A DNA stretch of 47,357 nucleotides. Origin: Chloroflexota bacterium (lineage in GTDB: Bacteria > Chloroflexota > Anaerolineae > Anaerolineales > Anaerolineaceae). The notes under the pieces were generated by a model. That model saw only the letters and a program-made list of their open reading frames with translations, was not told the origin of the DNA and searched no databases. The stretch is taken from the NCBI GenBank assembly GCA_021779955.1, contig JAJXZS010000038.1, positions 1 through 47,357 of the forward strand, in the 5' to 3' direction. The number at the start of each line of letters is the position of its first letter. Within the stretch, counting starts at the first letter, position 1. Of the stretch, positions 23,750 through 33,282 are shown piece after piece. The translations under genes were made by a program, and so were the position numbers.

Positions 23750-25618
23750 GTGAATTCACGCAATCAATCGTATATCGTTTACATTCTCCTCTTCGTTGCG
23801 ATCATTGCATTGGTAATCTACGGATTCAGTAACAGCGCATCTAGCAGTAGCGTTATCAGTATCAACCAACTCGCCGACGAAGTAAAAAGTGGGAATGTTT
23901 CTCAAATTACAGTAGAAGAGAATAAACTTACTGTCTTGTATAAAGACGGTGTGACCGAGAAAACATCCAACAAGGAACCCGAATCAACCCTCGTTGCTCA
24001 ATTGCTTGAACTTGGCGTTACACCTGCAGAGCTTTCCCCAAGTGTGATCAATATCAATGTCAAGCCACCCAGCCCCTTGCTGGGTATCTTGAGCTCTCTC
24101 ATCTACATAGTGCCTTTCATATTCGTAGCCGGTGCAATCTACTTGCTCTTTCGCCAGGCGCAGGGCAGTAATAATGCAGCCATGTCGTTTGGTAAATCGA
24201 GGGCCCGTATGTTCACAGGCGACCATCCTACGGTGACTTTCGAAGATGTTGCCGGTGTGGATGAATCGAAAGAAGAACTGCGCGAAGTCGTCGAATTCTT
24301 GCGTGAACCTCAAAAATTCATTGCCCTGGGAGCTCGCATTCCAAAAGGGGTACTGCTCGTAGGCCCTCCAGGGACAGGCAAGACGCTTCTCGCCAAGGCT
24401 GTCTCAGGAGAAGCGGGCGTACCTTTCTTCTCTATTTCAGGTTCTGAATTCGTTGAAATGTTCGTAGGCGTGGGCGCAAGCCGCGTTCGCGACTTGTTCG
24501 ACCAGGCAAAACGCAACTCCCCCTGCATCGTCTTCGTGGATGAGATCGATGCTGTGGGCCGCCAACGTGGTGCCGGTCTGGGTGGCAGTCACGACGAACG
24601 CGAACAGACCTTGAACCAGATGCTTGTCGAAATGGACGGTTTCGACACGGATACCAATGTCATCATCATGGCAGCCACGAACCGCCCTGACATTCTTGAC
24701 CCAGCTTTGTTACGGCCAGGCCGTTTCGATCGCCGTGTCACCCTCGACCGACCCGATGTGCGCGGTCGCGAAGCGATCCTCAAAGTCCATATCAAAGGTA
24801 AACCTGTCGGCCCAGATATCGATCTGGCTGTTATCGCCCGCTCTACTCCAGGATTTGTTGGCGCCGATCTGGAGAACCTCGTGAACGAGGCAGCCATTCT
24901 CTCGGCTCGCCGTAACAAGAAATCCATTGGCGAAAGTGAATTCGAAGAATCGATCGAACGGGTCATCGCAGGCCCTGAACGCAAGAGCAGGCTGATCAGC
25001 CAGGAAGAGAAACGAATCGTGGCTTATCATGAAGCAGGTCATGCCGTAGTGATGAACTCGCTTCCTGAATCCAACCCGGTACAGAAGGTTTCGATCATGG
25101 CCCGCGGCATGGCAGCCGGCTACACCATCGGCTTACCCAAGGATGATCAAACCCTGATGCCTCGCAAAAAGCTTATTGCTGAAATGGTAGGTTTGCTTGG
25201 TGGCCGTGCCGCCGAGGAAATCGTCTTCGACGATATCACTTCCGGAGCATCAAACGATATCGAGAAGGTTACTCAACTTGCCCGCGCCATGGTCACACGC
25301 CTGGGCATGAGCCAGGAACTCGGACCCATGGTTTATGGCCAAAAAGAGGAATTGATCTTCCTGGGGCGCGAGATCTCGGAACAACGCGATTATTCTGAAT
25401 CCATCGCCGAAAAGATCGACTCTGAAGTGCGCATCCTCGTCAATGATGCATACGTCGAAGCGAAGCGGATTCTCAGCCAGCATCGTCAAAATCTTGACGA
25501 TGTCGCTCAGAAACTGCTCGAGGTTGAGACCCTTTCGCGTGATGAATTCGAGAAAATCTTCCCGCCTCCCGTGCCCCACAAGAGCGGCACACCGGAAATC
25601 GTCGAGGATATGCGATAA
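23750..25618 (+). CDS. ftsH: ATP-dependent zinc metalloprotease FtsH
   Basis: A 622-residue membrane AAA+ protease that degrades damaged membrane proteins and regulators. Two membrane helices (about 8-26 and 112-134) flank a small extracytoplasmic domain; the AAA module has Walker A GPPGTGKT (205-212), Walker B FVDEID and the second region of homology ([17 protein letters not shown]). The protease domain has the zinc motif HEAGH (427-431). The start is GTG at 23750, four bases after GGAGGA. Single-gene transcription unit with a strong terminator. Confidence 0.97.
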   Translation: MNSRNQSYIVYILLFVAIIALVIYGFSNSASSSSVISINQLADEVKSGNVSQITVEENKLTVLYKDGVTEKTSNKEPESTLVAQLLELGVTPAELSPSVININVKPPSPLLGILSSLIYIVPFIFVAGAIYLLFRQAQGSNNAAMSFGKSRARMFTGDHPTVTFEDVAGVDESKEELREVVEFLREPQKFIALGARIPKGVLLVGPPGTGKTLLAKAVSGEAGVPFFSISGSEFVEMFVGVGASRVRDLFDQAKRNSPCIVFVDEIDAVGRQRGAGLGGSHDEREQTLNQMLVEMDGFDTDTNVIIMAATNRPDILDPALLRPGRFDRRVTLDRPDVRGREAILKVHIKGKPVGPDIDLAVIARSTPGFVGADLENLVNEAAILSARRNKKSIGESEFEESIERVIAGPERKSRLISQEEKRIVAYHEAGHAVVMNSLPESNPVQKVSIMARGMAAGYTIGLPKDDQTLMPRKKLIAEMVGLLGGRAAEEIVFDDITSGASNDIEKVTQLARAMVTRLGMSQELGPMVYGQKEELIFLGREISEQRDYSESIAEKIDSEVRILVNDAYVEAKRILSQHRQNLDDVAQKLLEVETLSRDEFEKIFPPPVPHKSGTPEIVEDMR

Positions 25619-25623
25619 AGAGA

Positions 25624-25661
25624 AAATCGGGAGCTCAAAAAAAAGCTCCCGATTTATTTTT
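25624..25661. terminator. Terminator between ftsH and miaA
   Basis: Perfect 12-base arms (25624-25635 and 25644-25655, AAATCGGGAGCT and its complement) with an A-rich loop and a T-run after. It serves ftsH and may also act for the convergent miaA transcript. Confidence 0.85.
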
Positions 25662-25679
25662 TCCCGTATTTACCAATTG

Positions 25680-26615
25680 TCATACAACATTGGCTATGCG
25701 CAAATCAGTAAGGATCTGCTCGAGTGGATCTGGGGTCATTGCGTACCAGTGAATTTGCTCGTCCGTTTTCTTGAACCAGTTTGCCTGTCTCCGGATGAAC
25801 ATCCTGGTCTTTCGGCGCATCAATATTTCCGCTTCCTCGCGATTGATCTCTCCCTGGAGATATTGAACCACCTCGCGATACCCGATCGCTGATAACGAAG
25901 GGTTCTGGGGTCCATATCCCCTGGCGAGTAAAGTTTTCACTTCATCAACGAGGCCGCAATCGAACATCGCTTCGATTCTCTCATCGACTCGTCTATACAA
26001 TTCCTCTCGCGGCCGGTCAAGACCGATTATCCAGAAATTGAGATTTGGTGGATTCCTGGTTTGCTGGATCGAAAACTTCCGCCCTGACTTGAAGATCACC
26101 TCAAGGGCACGCACGACACGGCGCAGATTGCTCGGCTCAATCGATTCGCCAGCTTCAGGATCGACGAGGGACAATTTCCGGTGCAGCTCTGGCGACCCTA
26201 TTTCGTTGCCCCACTCCTCGAGCACCGCTCGCATGGCGTAATCCGGTTTCTGGCTCGGAATCTCCCACCCCTCCATCAATGCTCGTACATATTGCCCCGT
26301 TCCACCCACCAGTAGCGCGGTGTGGCCTCGAGCCCGTATGGCATCGATTTCTAGCAGCACCTCGCGCCTGAACAACGCCAACGACCAGACTTCGTCAGGT
26401 TCGGCAATATCAATCATATGGTGCGGCAAGCGGGCCATCTCGCTCTGGCTGGGCTTTGCTGTTCCAATATCCATGCCCCTGTAAATCAGTCGCGAATCCA
26501 TCGACACGATCTCTCCGTCCAGCGCTTCTGCCAACCGCAGCGAAATCTCCGTCTTGCCGACTGCGGTCGGACCAACAATCACCAGAACGCCAGGATGCTT
26601 AGGAGACTTCAACAT
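25680..26615 (-). CDS. miaA: tRNA dimethylallyltransferase
   Basis: A 311-residue enzyme that transfers a dimethylallyl group to N6 of A37 in tRNAs reading UNN codons. The P-loop GPTAVGKT is at 15-22; DSRLIYRGMDIGTAKPS and the GGTGQYVRALMEG substrate motif are intact. I place the start at ATG 26613-26615, giving the normal family length and a 17-base overlap with yraN; longer forms reach deep into yraN. No clear ribosome binding site is visible, consistent with coupling to yraN. The DMAPP substrate comes from the isoprenoid genes at 4-6 kb. Confidence 0.95.
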   Translation of the reverse strand: MLKSPKHPGVLVIVGPTAVGKTEISLRLAEALDGEIVSMDSRLIYRGMDIGTAKPSQSEMARLPHHMIDIAEPDEVWSLALFRREVLLEIDAIRARGHTALLVGGTGQYVRALMEGWEIPSQKPDYAMRAVLEEWGNEIGSPELHRKLSLVDPEAGESIEPSNLRRVVRALEVIFKSGRKFSIQQTRNPPNLNFWIIGLDRPREELYRRVDERIEAMFDCGLVDEVKTLLARGYGPQNPSLSAIGYREVVQYLQGEINREEAEILMRRKTRMFIRRQANWFKKTDEQIHWYAMTPDPLEQILTDLRIANVV

Positions 26616-27033
26616 CTTTGAACCATTCAACTTCAATAATTCCGGATTCGGGTTTTCCATAAACTGCCACAACGTCGAGATGCCAATCCTCGATAGATTT
26701 CTCCAGTTTACTCAGATAGCTTTCGGCCGCAGCCACCATATGCTCGTACTTGACTACTGTGATCGATTCTTCAGGGTAGCCGAATTTTCGCGACGTACGC
26801 GACTTCACCTCGACGAATCGGGTCTCCCCGGCCAGTTCAACCACCAGGTCGATCTCGCCCTCGCTCGTACGCACGTTCGCCGCCAGAATATTGCACCCAT
26901 TTGCAGCAAGATACTCGGATGCAATAGCTTCTCCCCATTTACCGATCTTCTGCCTGTATAGATTCTTCAAGAATCCACTGCTCCTTTTGACACCGGCTGC
27001 GCTCGACCTTTCCGATTCTACACTCAATTCCAT
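26599..27033 (-). CDS. YraN/UPF0102 family nuclease-like protein
   Basis: A 144-residue small protein of the UPF0102 family, with a restriction-endonuclease-like core: GKWGEAIASEYL, then EGEIDLVVE and the FVEVKSR motif, matching the D-x(n)-E-x-K pattern of PD-(D/E)XK nucleases. The biological role of the family is still unclear; a link to recombination or DNA uptake has been proposed because it often lies near dprA or rnhB. It is the first gene of a two-gene unit with miaA. Confidence 0.9.
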   Translation of the reverse strand: MELSVESERSSAAGVKRSSGFLKNLYRQKIGKWGEAIASEYLAANGCNILAANVRTSEGEIDLVVELAGETRFVEVKSRTSRKFGYPEESITVVKYEHMVAAAESYLSKLEKSIEDWHLDVVAVYGKPESGIIEVEWFKDVEVS

Positions 27034-27115
27034 CTTCTTGCCATTTCATCGAATCATGATAGGATAAGTACCAAATTTGGGATATGATTAATCCAACTAC
27101 TTTGATCGAGGTCGA

Positions 27116-28282
27116 ATGCCCTCAGCCGAATTGATTGCCATCGGAACTGAACTCCTCCTGGGAGAGATCCAGGACACAAATTCTCGTTTCCTTGCCCGCT
27201 CGTTACGTGAAATTAATGTAGACCTGTTTCGTACAACTACGATTGGCGATAATGCGGTCAGGATTTCCGCCCTGATGCTTGAAGCCCTTTCGCGATCGGA
27301 TATCGTCATCTGCACGGGCGGCCTTGGCCCCACAGTGGACGATCCGACTCGCGAAGCCGCAGCCAAAGCATTTGATGTGCCTCTCGAATATCATCCCGAG
27401 CTGTGGGAACAAATTCAAACCCGTTTCAGCTTCAGGGGAATCATCCCGTCCGAAAACAATAAACGCCAGGCTTATATCCCTGCTACTGCCATACCCATCG
27501 AGAACCCGGTCGGGACCGCACCTTCCTTCATCTTGCGAAAAGCAACGAAATCGCTCATCTGCCTTCCCGGCGTTCCCCACGAAATGGAGACCTTGATGCA
27601 GACGAGGGTCATTTCCTACCTGGTGCAAACCTACAATCTGCGCGGGCTGATCAAAGTCAAAGTCCTTCATACGTCAGGCGTGCCCGAGAGCCGCGTTGAC
27701 CAACTGGTGTCTGATTTCGAAACCTGGCAGAACCCCACCCTGGGTCTGCTGGCACATCCAGGTGTGGTCGATATTCGTATTTCCGCCAAAGCCGAATCGG
27801 ATGCCGATGCCGATGCCCTGATTGCATCCATTGAAAAACCCGTCCGCGAACGTTTCGGTGACGATATTTTCGGTGAAAATGATACGACCCTCGTCGAATG
27901 TGTAAAAGCACTTATGGAACAATCATCAAGACGACTAAATTTTATCGAAGGTGGTCCTGTACCGCTTTTACGCGATACCCTGGCAACTGCCCCTAATATG
28001 AGCCGCGCCGAGTATTCAGTTGAAATATTCTCTGCCGGCGAGATCAAGCAGAAAGTGGTTCCACACTGGCTTGAAGATGACGATTTGATCTTCTACAGCT
28101 TGCATTGGCCATCTGATGGCGGATTTACATGCATTTCCGGTATAATCTCATCTATTCTCGAAGAACAGCTCGAACGGAATTATAAAGGCCCTGAAGGAAA
28201 TCGCAATACATGGGCGGCTAACACCTCACTCGATTTTATGCGCAGAAAGCTCATCCAAATAAACACAGGGAAGGACCACTAA
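27116..28282 (+). CDS. CinA-like protein with degenerate C-terminal domain
   Basis: A 388-residue protein. Residues 1-170 are a clear CinA/MoaB-like (COG1058) domain: AELIAIGTELLLGEIQDTN, CTGGLGPTVDDPTRE and CLPGVPHEM. These domains cleave ADP-ribose-type dinucleotides. The KH-like middle part follows. The C-terminal 130 residues lie where CinA carries its nicotinamide-nucleotide amidase, but the catalytic ESCTGG signature is replaced (NFIEGGPVPLL) and later GGxVxY features are missing. It is therefore probably active only as a pyrophosphatase. GAGGTC precedes the ATG. Its stop overlaps the start of the next gene by one base. Confidence 0.85.
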   Translation: MPSAELIAIGTELLLGEIQDTNSRFLARSLREINVDLFRTTTIGDNAVRISALMLEALSRSDIVICTGGLGPTVDDPTREAAAKAFDVPLEYHPELWEQIQTRFSFRGIIPSENNKRQAYIPATAIPIENPVGTAPSFILRKATKSLICLPGVPHEMETLMQTRVISYLVQTYNLRGLIKVKVLHTSGVPESRVDQLVSDFETWQNPTLGLLAHPGVVDIRISAKAESDADADALIASIEKPVRERFGDDIFGENDTTLVECVKALMEQSSRRLNFIEGGPVPLLRDTLATAPNMSRAEYSVEIFSAGEIKQKVVPHWLEDDDLIFYSLHWPSDGGFTCISGIISSILEEQLERNYKGPEGNRNTWAANTSLDFMRRKLIQINTGKDH

Positions 28283-30249
28283 TGGAATCTGCTGACATCA
28301 TCTTCAAGAACGCCATCATTCTTACTATGGATGCCAATTTCCACCAATATGAGCCGGGAGCTCTGGCTGTCCGCGGGACGGACGTTCTGGCGGTCGGCAT
28401 TGAATCGGACATCACATCCGCATACAGCGCGCCCCAGATCATCGATTGCGGCGGAAAGGTCTTGATGCCGGGATTGGTCAATGCACATACCCACGTTCCG
28501 ATGACTCTGCTGCGCGGACTTGCGGATGATCTTCGTCTTGATGTCTGGCTGATGGGCTACATGATGCCTGTCGAGCGGGAGTTCGTATCGCCTGAATTCA
28601 TTCAACTCGGCACCCGTATTGCCTGCGCCGAAATGATACGTTCGGGTACTACCACATTTGCAGACATGTACTATTTCGAAGAGGATGTCGCCAAAGCCAC
28701 AGCAGATGCCGGCATGCGCGCCATCTGTTCTCAAACTGTGATGAAATTCCCAACGCCTGATGCGAAGTTCTACGAAGAATCTCTGGCGATGTCGCGTGAT
28801 TTTATTCAGCGCTGGAAAGGCCATGAATTGATCGTCCCTTCCGTTGCGCCTCACGCCCCTTACACGTGCACTGCAGAGATCTTGCGAGCCACTGCCGAGC
28901 TTGCCATCGAATTTGATGTACCGCTTCACACGCATCTCTCCGAAACGGCAATTGAAGTGGAGAACATGCGAAATGAACAAGGCATGCCTGTCATTCCATA
29001 CGTTAAGAAGCAGGATCTTTTCGAAGCCAAGGTAATTGCCGCACATTGCGTCCATATCGATGAAGGAGAAATTCGCACCTTGCTGCACGGTAAGGCTGGC
29101 GTTGCCCACAACCCTTCATCCAACCTGAAATTGTCGTCAGGCATTGCGCCTGTAAAACGGATGCTCGAACTGGGCCTCAATGTGGGCATTGGGACGGACG
29201 GACCTGCTTCGAATAACGATCTTGATATGTTCGAGGAAATGCGCCTGGCCTCCTTTGCTCAAAAGGTCGCAAGCGGAGATCCGACGACTTTACCTGCACG
29301 TACAACCCTCGAGATGGCCACCCGCATGGGCGCAAGCGCTCTGCATATTGGCGAAATCACGGGTTCGCTCGAGCCCGGAAAACGTGCAGACCTGATCCTC
29401 GTGGATCTTTCCCCCGTCCATAACACTCCTCAATTTCGCCGCGACCCGAATTCAGTGTACGCCCAGATCGTCTATGCCTCGCACTCCTCTGACGTGAGTG
29501 ATATGATGGTGAACGGTAAGTTCCTGATGCGCAATAAGCAACTGCTTACCCTGGACGAACCCGCGCTTCTCGCCGAGAGCCAGGCATACGCCCGCAAGAT
29601 CGACGTCTTCCTCATGGAACGTGAAGGTTCAGTATTATCCAAACTGATCGCCATCGGCGGAACCTCAGAGGAAGAGAGCTTCGAAATTCAGTCCAAAGTC
29701 CGCATCCCAAGCGTCGAGCCAATCCTCCGCGCACTGATGAATCCTGAAATTGAGATTATCCGCAAACGCCATTACCGTGAATATGACGATTACTTCTTCT
29801 TCACCAGCGTCGAACAAGGCCTCCTCCGCTATCGTGAAGATTCTTTCATTGAAAATGATGTGGTCACCAAGGTGCGTTCCCGCCTTACTCTCATCGGCCC
29901 AACCCGCGAAGACGAATTCCCGCTGTCGGTGCTTCTCTCTCGCAGCCGCTATCTGGCGCCCGCAAATCAGAGTGTTCGCTTTTATCGCGAGTACTTCCGA
30001 CCGCACCAGGAAAAAGAAATCGAAAAAGATCGCCTCCGCTTCCTGGTGAAGTATCACGATATTGAATTTTTTATCAACCTCGATACCATTTCCAAACCCA
30101 ACCTGGGCTGCTTCCTCGAAGTCAAGAGCCGTACCTGGAGCCGCCAGGATGCTGAATTGAAATCCAAGTTGGTGGTCGACCTGATCAATTTGATCGGCGC
30201 TGACCCCACCGAGACGACTTCGGAAGATTATATCGAGATGGTACGGTAG
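28282..30249 (+). CDS. Fusion of an MtaD-like amidohydrolase and a CYTH-like domain
   Basis: A 655-residue protein. Residues 1-450 are a metal-dependent deaminase of the ATZ/TRZ family, close to 5'-methylthioadenosine/S-adenosylhomocysteine deaminase: metal ligands H69-x-H71 (NAHTHVPMT), HTHLSE, AHCVHID and GIGTDGPASNND. Residues about 460-655 resemble the CYTH triphosphate tunnel fold: an E-x-Q-x-K variant of its first strand (FEIQSKVRI), YDDYFFF, LRYRED, LTLIGPTRE and FLEVKSRTWS near the end. CYTH domains act on or bind triphosphates and nucleotides. The fusion is unusual and may tie adenosine-derivative deamination to a nucleotide or polyphosphate signal; that is inference. It starts on the last base of the cinA stop codon. 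Confidence 0.85.
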   Translation: MESADIIFKNAIILTMDANFHQYEPGALAVRGTDVLAVGIESDITSAYSAPQIIDCGGKVLMPGLVNAHTHVPMTLLRGLADDLRLDVWLMGYMMPVEREFVSPEFIQLGTRIACAEMIRSGTTTFADMYYFEEDVAKATADAGMRAICSQTVMKFPTPDAKFYEESLAMSRDFIQRWKGHELIVPSVAPHAPYTCTAEILRATAELAIEFDVPLHTHLSETAIEVENMRNEQGMPVIPYVKKQDLFEAKVIAAHCVHIDEGEIRTLLHGKAGVAHNPSSNLKLSSGIAPVKRMLELGLNVGIGTDGPASNNDLDMFEEMRLASFAQKVASGDPTTLPARTTLEMATRMGASALHIGEITGSLEPGKRADLILVDLSPVHNTPQFRRDPNSVYAQIVYASHSSDVSDMMVNGKFLMRNKQLLTLDEPALLAESQAYARKIDVFLMEREGSVLSKLIAIGGTSEEESFEIQSKVRIPSVEPILRALMNPEIEIIRKRHYREYDDYFFFTSVEQGLLRYREDSFIENDVVTKVRSRLTLIGPTREDEFPLSVLLSRSRYLAPANQSVRFYREYFRPHQEKEIEKDRLRFLVKYHDIEFFINLDTISKPNLGCFLEVKSRTWSRQDAELKSKLVVDLINLIGADPTETTSEDYIEMVR

Positions 30250-30254
30250 AACTG

Positions 30255-31727
30255 ATGGTTGAAATAACCAGGCAGGTCATCAATGTCCTCTACATCGCTG
30301 CCGAGGCAGAGCCTTTTGCGCGCGTCGGCGGGCTCGGCGATGTTGCAGGAGCGCTGCCTTTGGCGCTGCGAGCCATTCCGATCGAATTGAATTCTCATGC
30401 GAGGTTGGATGTCCGCCTGGCGATCCCCTATTATGCCAGGATCAAATCAGCGGGTTATCATACGCAACTGGTCACAGAATTCGATATTCAAACTCGGAAA
30501 AGCCCTGTCCACGCATTGGTTTATGAAACAAAGTCAGGCGATCTGCCTGTCTATCTCATCGATGGCCAACCCATTCAGAGCGTCGATGGTATTTACGGCA
30601 CAAGCGTTCAAGCGGATGCGGAGAAATTCATCTTTTTCTCACTTGCTTGCCTGCGGCTGCCTGAGGAAATTGGCTGGCACGTGGATATCCTCCACGCCAA
30701 TGATTGGCACACAGCCGCGGCGATCCACCAGATGAAGCGTCTCCGCCGGGCGAATCCTTTTTATAAGCAAACCAAATCCACGATTTCGATTCACAACCTT
30801 CCCTTCATGGGAACCGGTGCAAAGGAAGCTCTCCGGCTTTACCAGATTTCTCCCGCTCGTAATCCTTCCATGCCCCCATGGAGCCGGTCTTTGCCGCTGC
30901 CGATGGGCATCGATGCTGCTGATTGGGTGCTTACCGTATCCCCCCACTATGCAGAAGAAATCTTAACATCAGGCTTCGGCTGCGATCTACAGGAATACCT
31001 CAAAACGAGAGCCGGTCGATTAACGGGCATCTTAAATGGTCTCGACACTGATCTCTGGGATCCGGCTAACGACAGAAATATCAAGCAGCCTTTCGATGCG
31101 AATTCGCTTTCTGCGCGATGGAGCGATAAAAAGGAGCTTCAAAGCGAGCTCAACTTGCCGCAGGATGTGAGCATTCCAATCCTTGCCTACGTGGGCAGGA
31201 TGGAGGACCAAAAAGGGGTCGACTTGATCTTGCAGGCGATCTCGAAGCTCAAGCCTGATGGATGGCAGTGCGTCATCCTGGGAACGGGCAACAAGAAGAT
31301 CGAAGCGGCTGCCCTGGCATTGCAGGCTGCCCAGCCAGGCAACATCCGAGTCCTCACCAAGTTTGATATCCCGCTCTCTCACCGCATATATGCCGGCGCA
31401 GACATGCTGATGATGCCCTCACGCTATGAACCCTGCGGCCTGGCGCAGATGATCGCCATGCGTTATGGCTGCATTCCTGTTGCCAGCGCCACAGGTGGAT
31501 TGGTCAATACCATATTCGATCATACCGTTCATGAAATCGGCACCGGTTTTCTTTTCGATCTTGGACAAAAAGATGGCCTATATAAAGCTATCGTCAAAGC
31601 GTTGAAAATCTTCAAGAATCAGACAGAATGGCAGCAGATTCAGATCAACGCCATGCATCAAGATCACTCCTGGAAGAACTCTGCCCTCGAATATGCTGCG
31701 CTTTACAGGAAATTGCTTCGCAGCTGA
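30255..31727 (+). CDS. glgA: Glycogen/starch synthase (GT5)
   Basis: A 490-residue GT-B glycosyltransferase that adds glucose from ADP- or UDP-glucose to alpha-1,4-glucan. The N-terminal domain has AEPFARVGGLGDVAGALP, where the usual K-x-G-G sugar-nucleotide motif has Arg23 in place of Lys. The C-terminal domain has LAYVGRMEDQKG and the catalytic EPCGLAQMIAMRYG segment. Length is normal. It starts five bases after the deaminase-CYTH gene and is followed by malQ, so the operon mixes nucleotide and glycogen genes. ADP-glucose preference is not certain given Arg23. Confidence 0.92.
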   Translation: MVEITRQVINVLYIAAEAEPFARVGGLGDVAGALPLALRAIPIELNSHARLDVRLAIPYYARIKSAGYHTQLVTEFDIQTRKSPVHALVYETKSGDLPVYLIDGQPIQSVDGIYGTSVQADAEKFIFFSLACLRLPEEIGWHVDILHANDWHTAAAIHQMKRLRRANPFYKQTKSTISIHNLPFMGTGAKEALRLYQISPARNPSMPPWSRSLPLPMGIDAADWVLTVSPHYAEEILTSGFGCDLQEYLKTRAGRLTGILNGLDTDLWDPANDRNIKQPFDANSLSARWSDKKELQSELNLPQDVSIPILAYVGRMEDQKGVDLILQAISKLKPDGWQCVILGTGNKKIEAAALALQAAQPGNIRVLTKFDIPLSHRIYAGADMLMMPSRYEPCGLAQMIAMRYGCIPVASATGGLVNTIFDHTVHEIGTGFLFDLGQKDGLYKAIVKALKIFKNQTEWQQIQINAMHQDHSWKNSALEYAALYRKLLRS

Positions 31728-31756
31728 AATAGACTTTCTTTACTGGGGAGGAATTC

Positions 31757-33244
31757 ATGCAACTAATACGATCTTCAGGTGTTCTGCTTCATCCTACCAG
31801 CCTGCCCGGCCCGGATGGCATGGGTGATCTTGGCCCGCAAGTCTATACCTGGATCGATTTCCTGGTCAAATCGGGCTGCAAGCTCTGGCAGATCCTTCCA
31901 CTCGGCCCAACCGGCTACGGCGATTCCCCCTATCAATGCTTCTCAGCCTTCGCCGGAAACCCCTATCTGGTCAGTCCCTCACTCTTAATGGACCAGGGTT
32001 TGCTCAAACGCTCTGACCTCACCGACCGCCCAGATTTCCCCATTGAAAAGGTTGATTTTGGCCCTGTGATCCCCTGGAAGCTGCTGGTCCTGGACAGGGC
32101 TTTCAAGCGTTTCCAAAATCACAAAGATACGAAGATTACAGCAGATTACGCAAAATTCTGCCTCGACGAAGCTTCCTGGTTGGACGATTTTGCCATCTTC
32201 ATGGCTTTGAAAGAAACCCATGGCGGCGCATCCTGGGACAAATGGACAGATCCATATCGCTTGCGAGATGAACAGGCGTTGAAAGCATTCTCCTCATCGA
32301 ACGCGGAATCGATCGAAAGGCACAAATTCAGGCAGTTCGTTTTCTTTGCCCAATGGAATAAAGTCCATGCGTATGCCAAATCTAAAGGTATTCAGATCAT
32401 CGGTGATGCTCCGATCTTCGTTGCATTCGATTCGTCGGATGCATGGTCTCACCCTGAGCTTTTCATGTTCGATGAGGACCGCAAGCCTACTTTTGTTGCT
32501 GGGGTTCCGCCCGATTACTTCTCTCCCACCGGTCAGCTTTGGGGCAATCCCATATACAATTGGCAGGTACACAAGGAAACGGGCTACAAATGGTGGATCG
32601 AGCGCCTGGGCGCCACGCTTAAGACCGTCGACCTTGTCCGCCTGGATCATTTTCGCGGCTTTGCCGGCTACTGGGAAATCCCCTTTGGCATGCCCACAGC
32701 AGAGATCGGCAAGTGGAAGAAGGGGCCTGGGAATCCGTTCTTCAATGCCCTTAAAAAGGCATTTGGCGACCTGCCAATCATTGCTGAAGATCTGGGCCGG
32801 ATCACTCCGGATGTCATCGCTCTGCGCGATGGACTTGGCCTCCCCGGTATGAAGATCCTTCAATTCGCCTTTGCGGCAGACGCGGCAGATCCGTTCCTCC
32901 CTCACAATTATCCGGTCAATTGCGTTGCCTACTCGGGCACGCATGACAATGATACTGTCGTAGGTTGGTATAAGACGGCTACTGAACATGAAAGAGATTT
33001 CTACCGCCGCTACATGGCTCGCTCAGGGAATGATGTCGCGACCGATATTGTCCGTAGTGTTTGGAGTTCTGTGGCAGCATATGCCATTTGCCCACTCCAA
33101 GATCTGCTCTGCCTTGACACGGAAGGTCGCATGAACTTCCCCGGAAAACCTGCTGGCAATTGGTCCTGGCGCATGTCTCCGGACACGCTTTCCGATTGGT
33201 TACTCAACAAGCTTCAAGAACTGAACAGGCTCTATCTGCGCTGA
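31757..33244 (+). CDS. malQ: 4-alpha-glucanotransferase (amylomaltase, GH77)
   Basis: A 495-residue amylomaltase that moves maltodextrin segments between glucans. It opens with SSGVLLHPTSLPGPDGMGDLG, has the 250s loop GQLWGNPIYNW, the nucleophile region VRLDHFRGF, the acid/base AEDLG and GTHDNDT. GGGGAGG lies before the ATG. It follows glgA by 29 bases, fitting joint handling of storage glucan. A terminator follows directly. Confidence 0.96.
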   Translation: MQLIRSSGVLLHPTSLPGPDGMGDLGPQVYTWIDFLVKSGCKLWQILPLGPTGYGDSPYQCFSAFAGNPYLVSPSLLMDQGLLKRSDLTDRPDFPIEKVDFGPVIPWKLLVLDRAFKRFQNHKDTKITADYAKFCLDEASWLDDFAIFMALKETHGGASWDKWTDPYRLRDEQALKAFSSSNAESIERHKFRQFVFFAQWNKVHAYAKSKGIQIIGDAPIFVAFDSSDAWSHPELFMFDEDRKPTFVAGVPPDYFSPTGQLWGNPIYNWQVHKETGYKWWIERLGATLKTVDLVRLDHFRGFAGYWEIPFGMPTAEIGKWKKGPGNPFFNALKKAFGDLPIIAEDLGRITPDVIALRDGLGLPGMKILQFAFAADAADPFLPHNYPVNCVAYSGTHDNDTVVGWYKTATEHERDFYRRYMARSGNDVATDIVRSVWSSVAAYAICPLQDLLCLDTEGRMNFPGKPAGNWSWRMSPDTLSDWLLNKLQELNRLYLR

Positions 33245-33254
33245 CTTACTCCAT

Positions 33255-33282
33255 AAAGAAGGCAGCCTTCGGGCTGCCTTTT
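33255..33282. terminator. Terminator between malQ and the DMT transporter gene
   Basis: Nine-base arms AAGGCAGCC and GGCTGCCTT (33259-33267, 33272-33280) with a TTCG loop. It has T-rich flanks on both strands and so may serve both converging transcripts. Confidence 0.85.

Noticed and set aside
28279-29109. A 276-codon open frame on the minus strand
   Set aside because: It is antisense to the amidohydrolase metal-binding region; the reverse frame is kept open by codon bias.
32294-32989. A 231-codon open frame on the minus strand
   Set aside because: It is antisense to malQ, which has all catalytic motifs.
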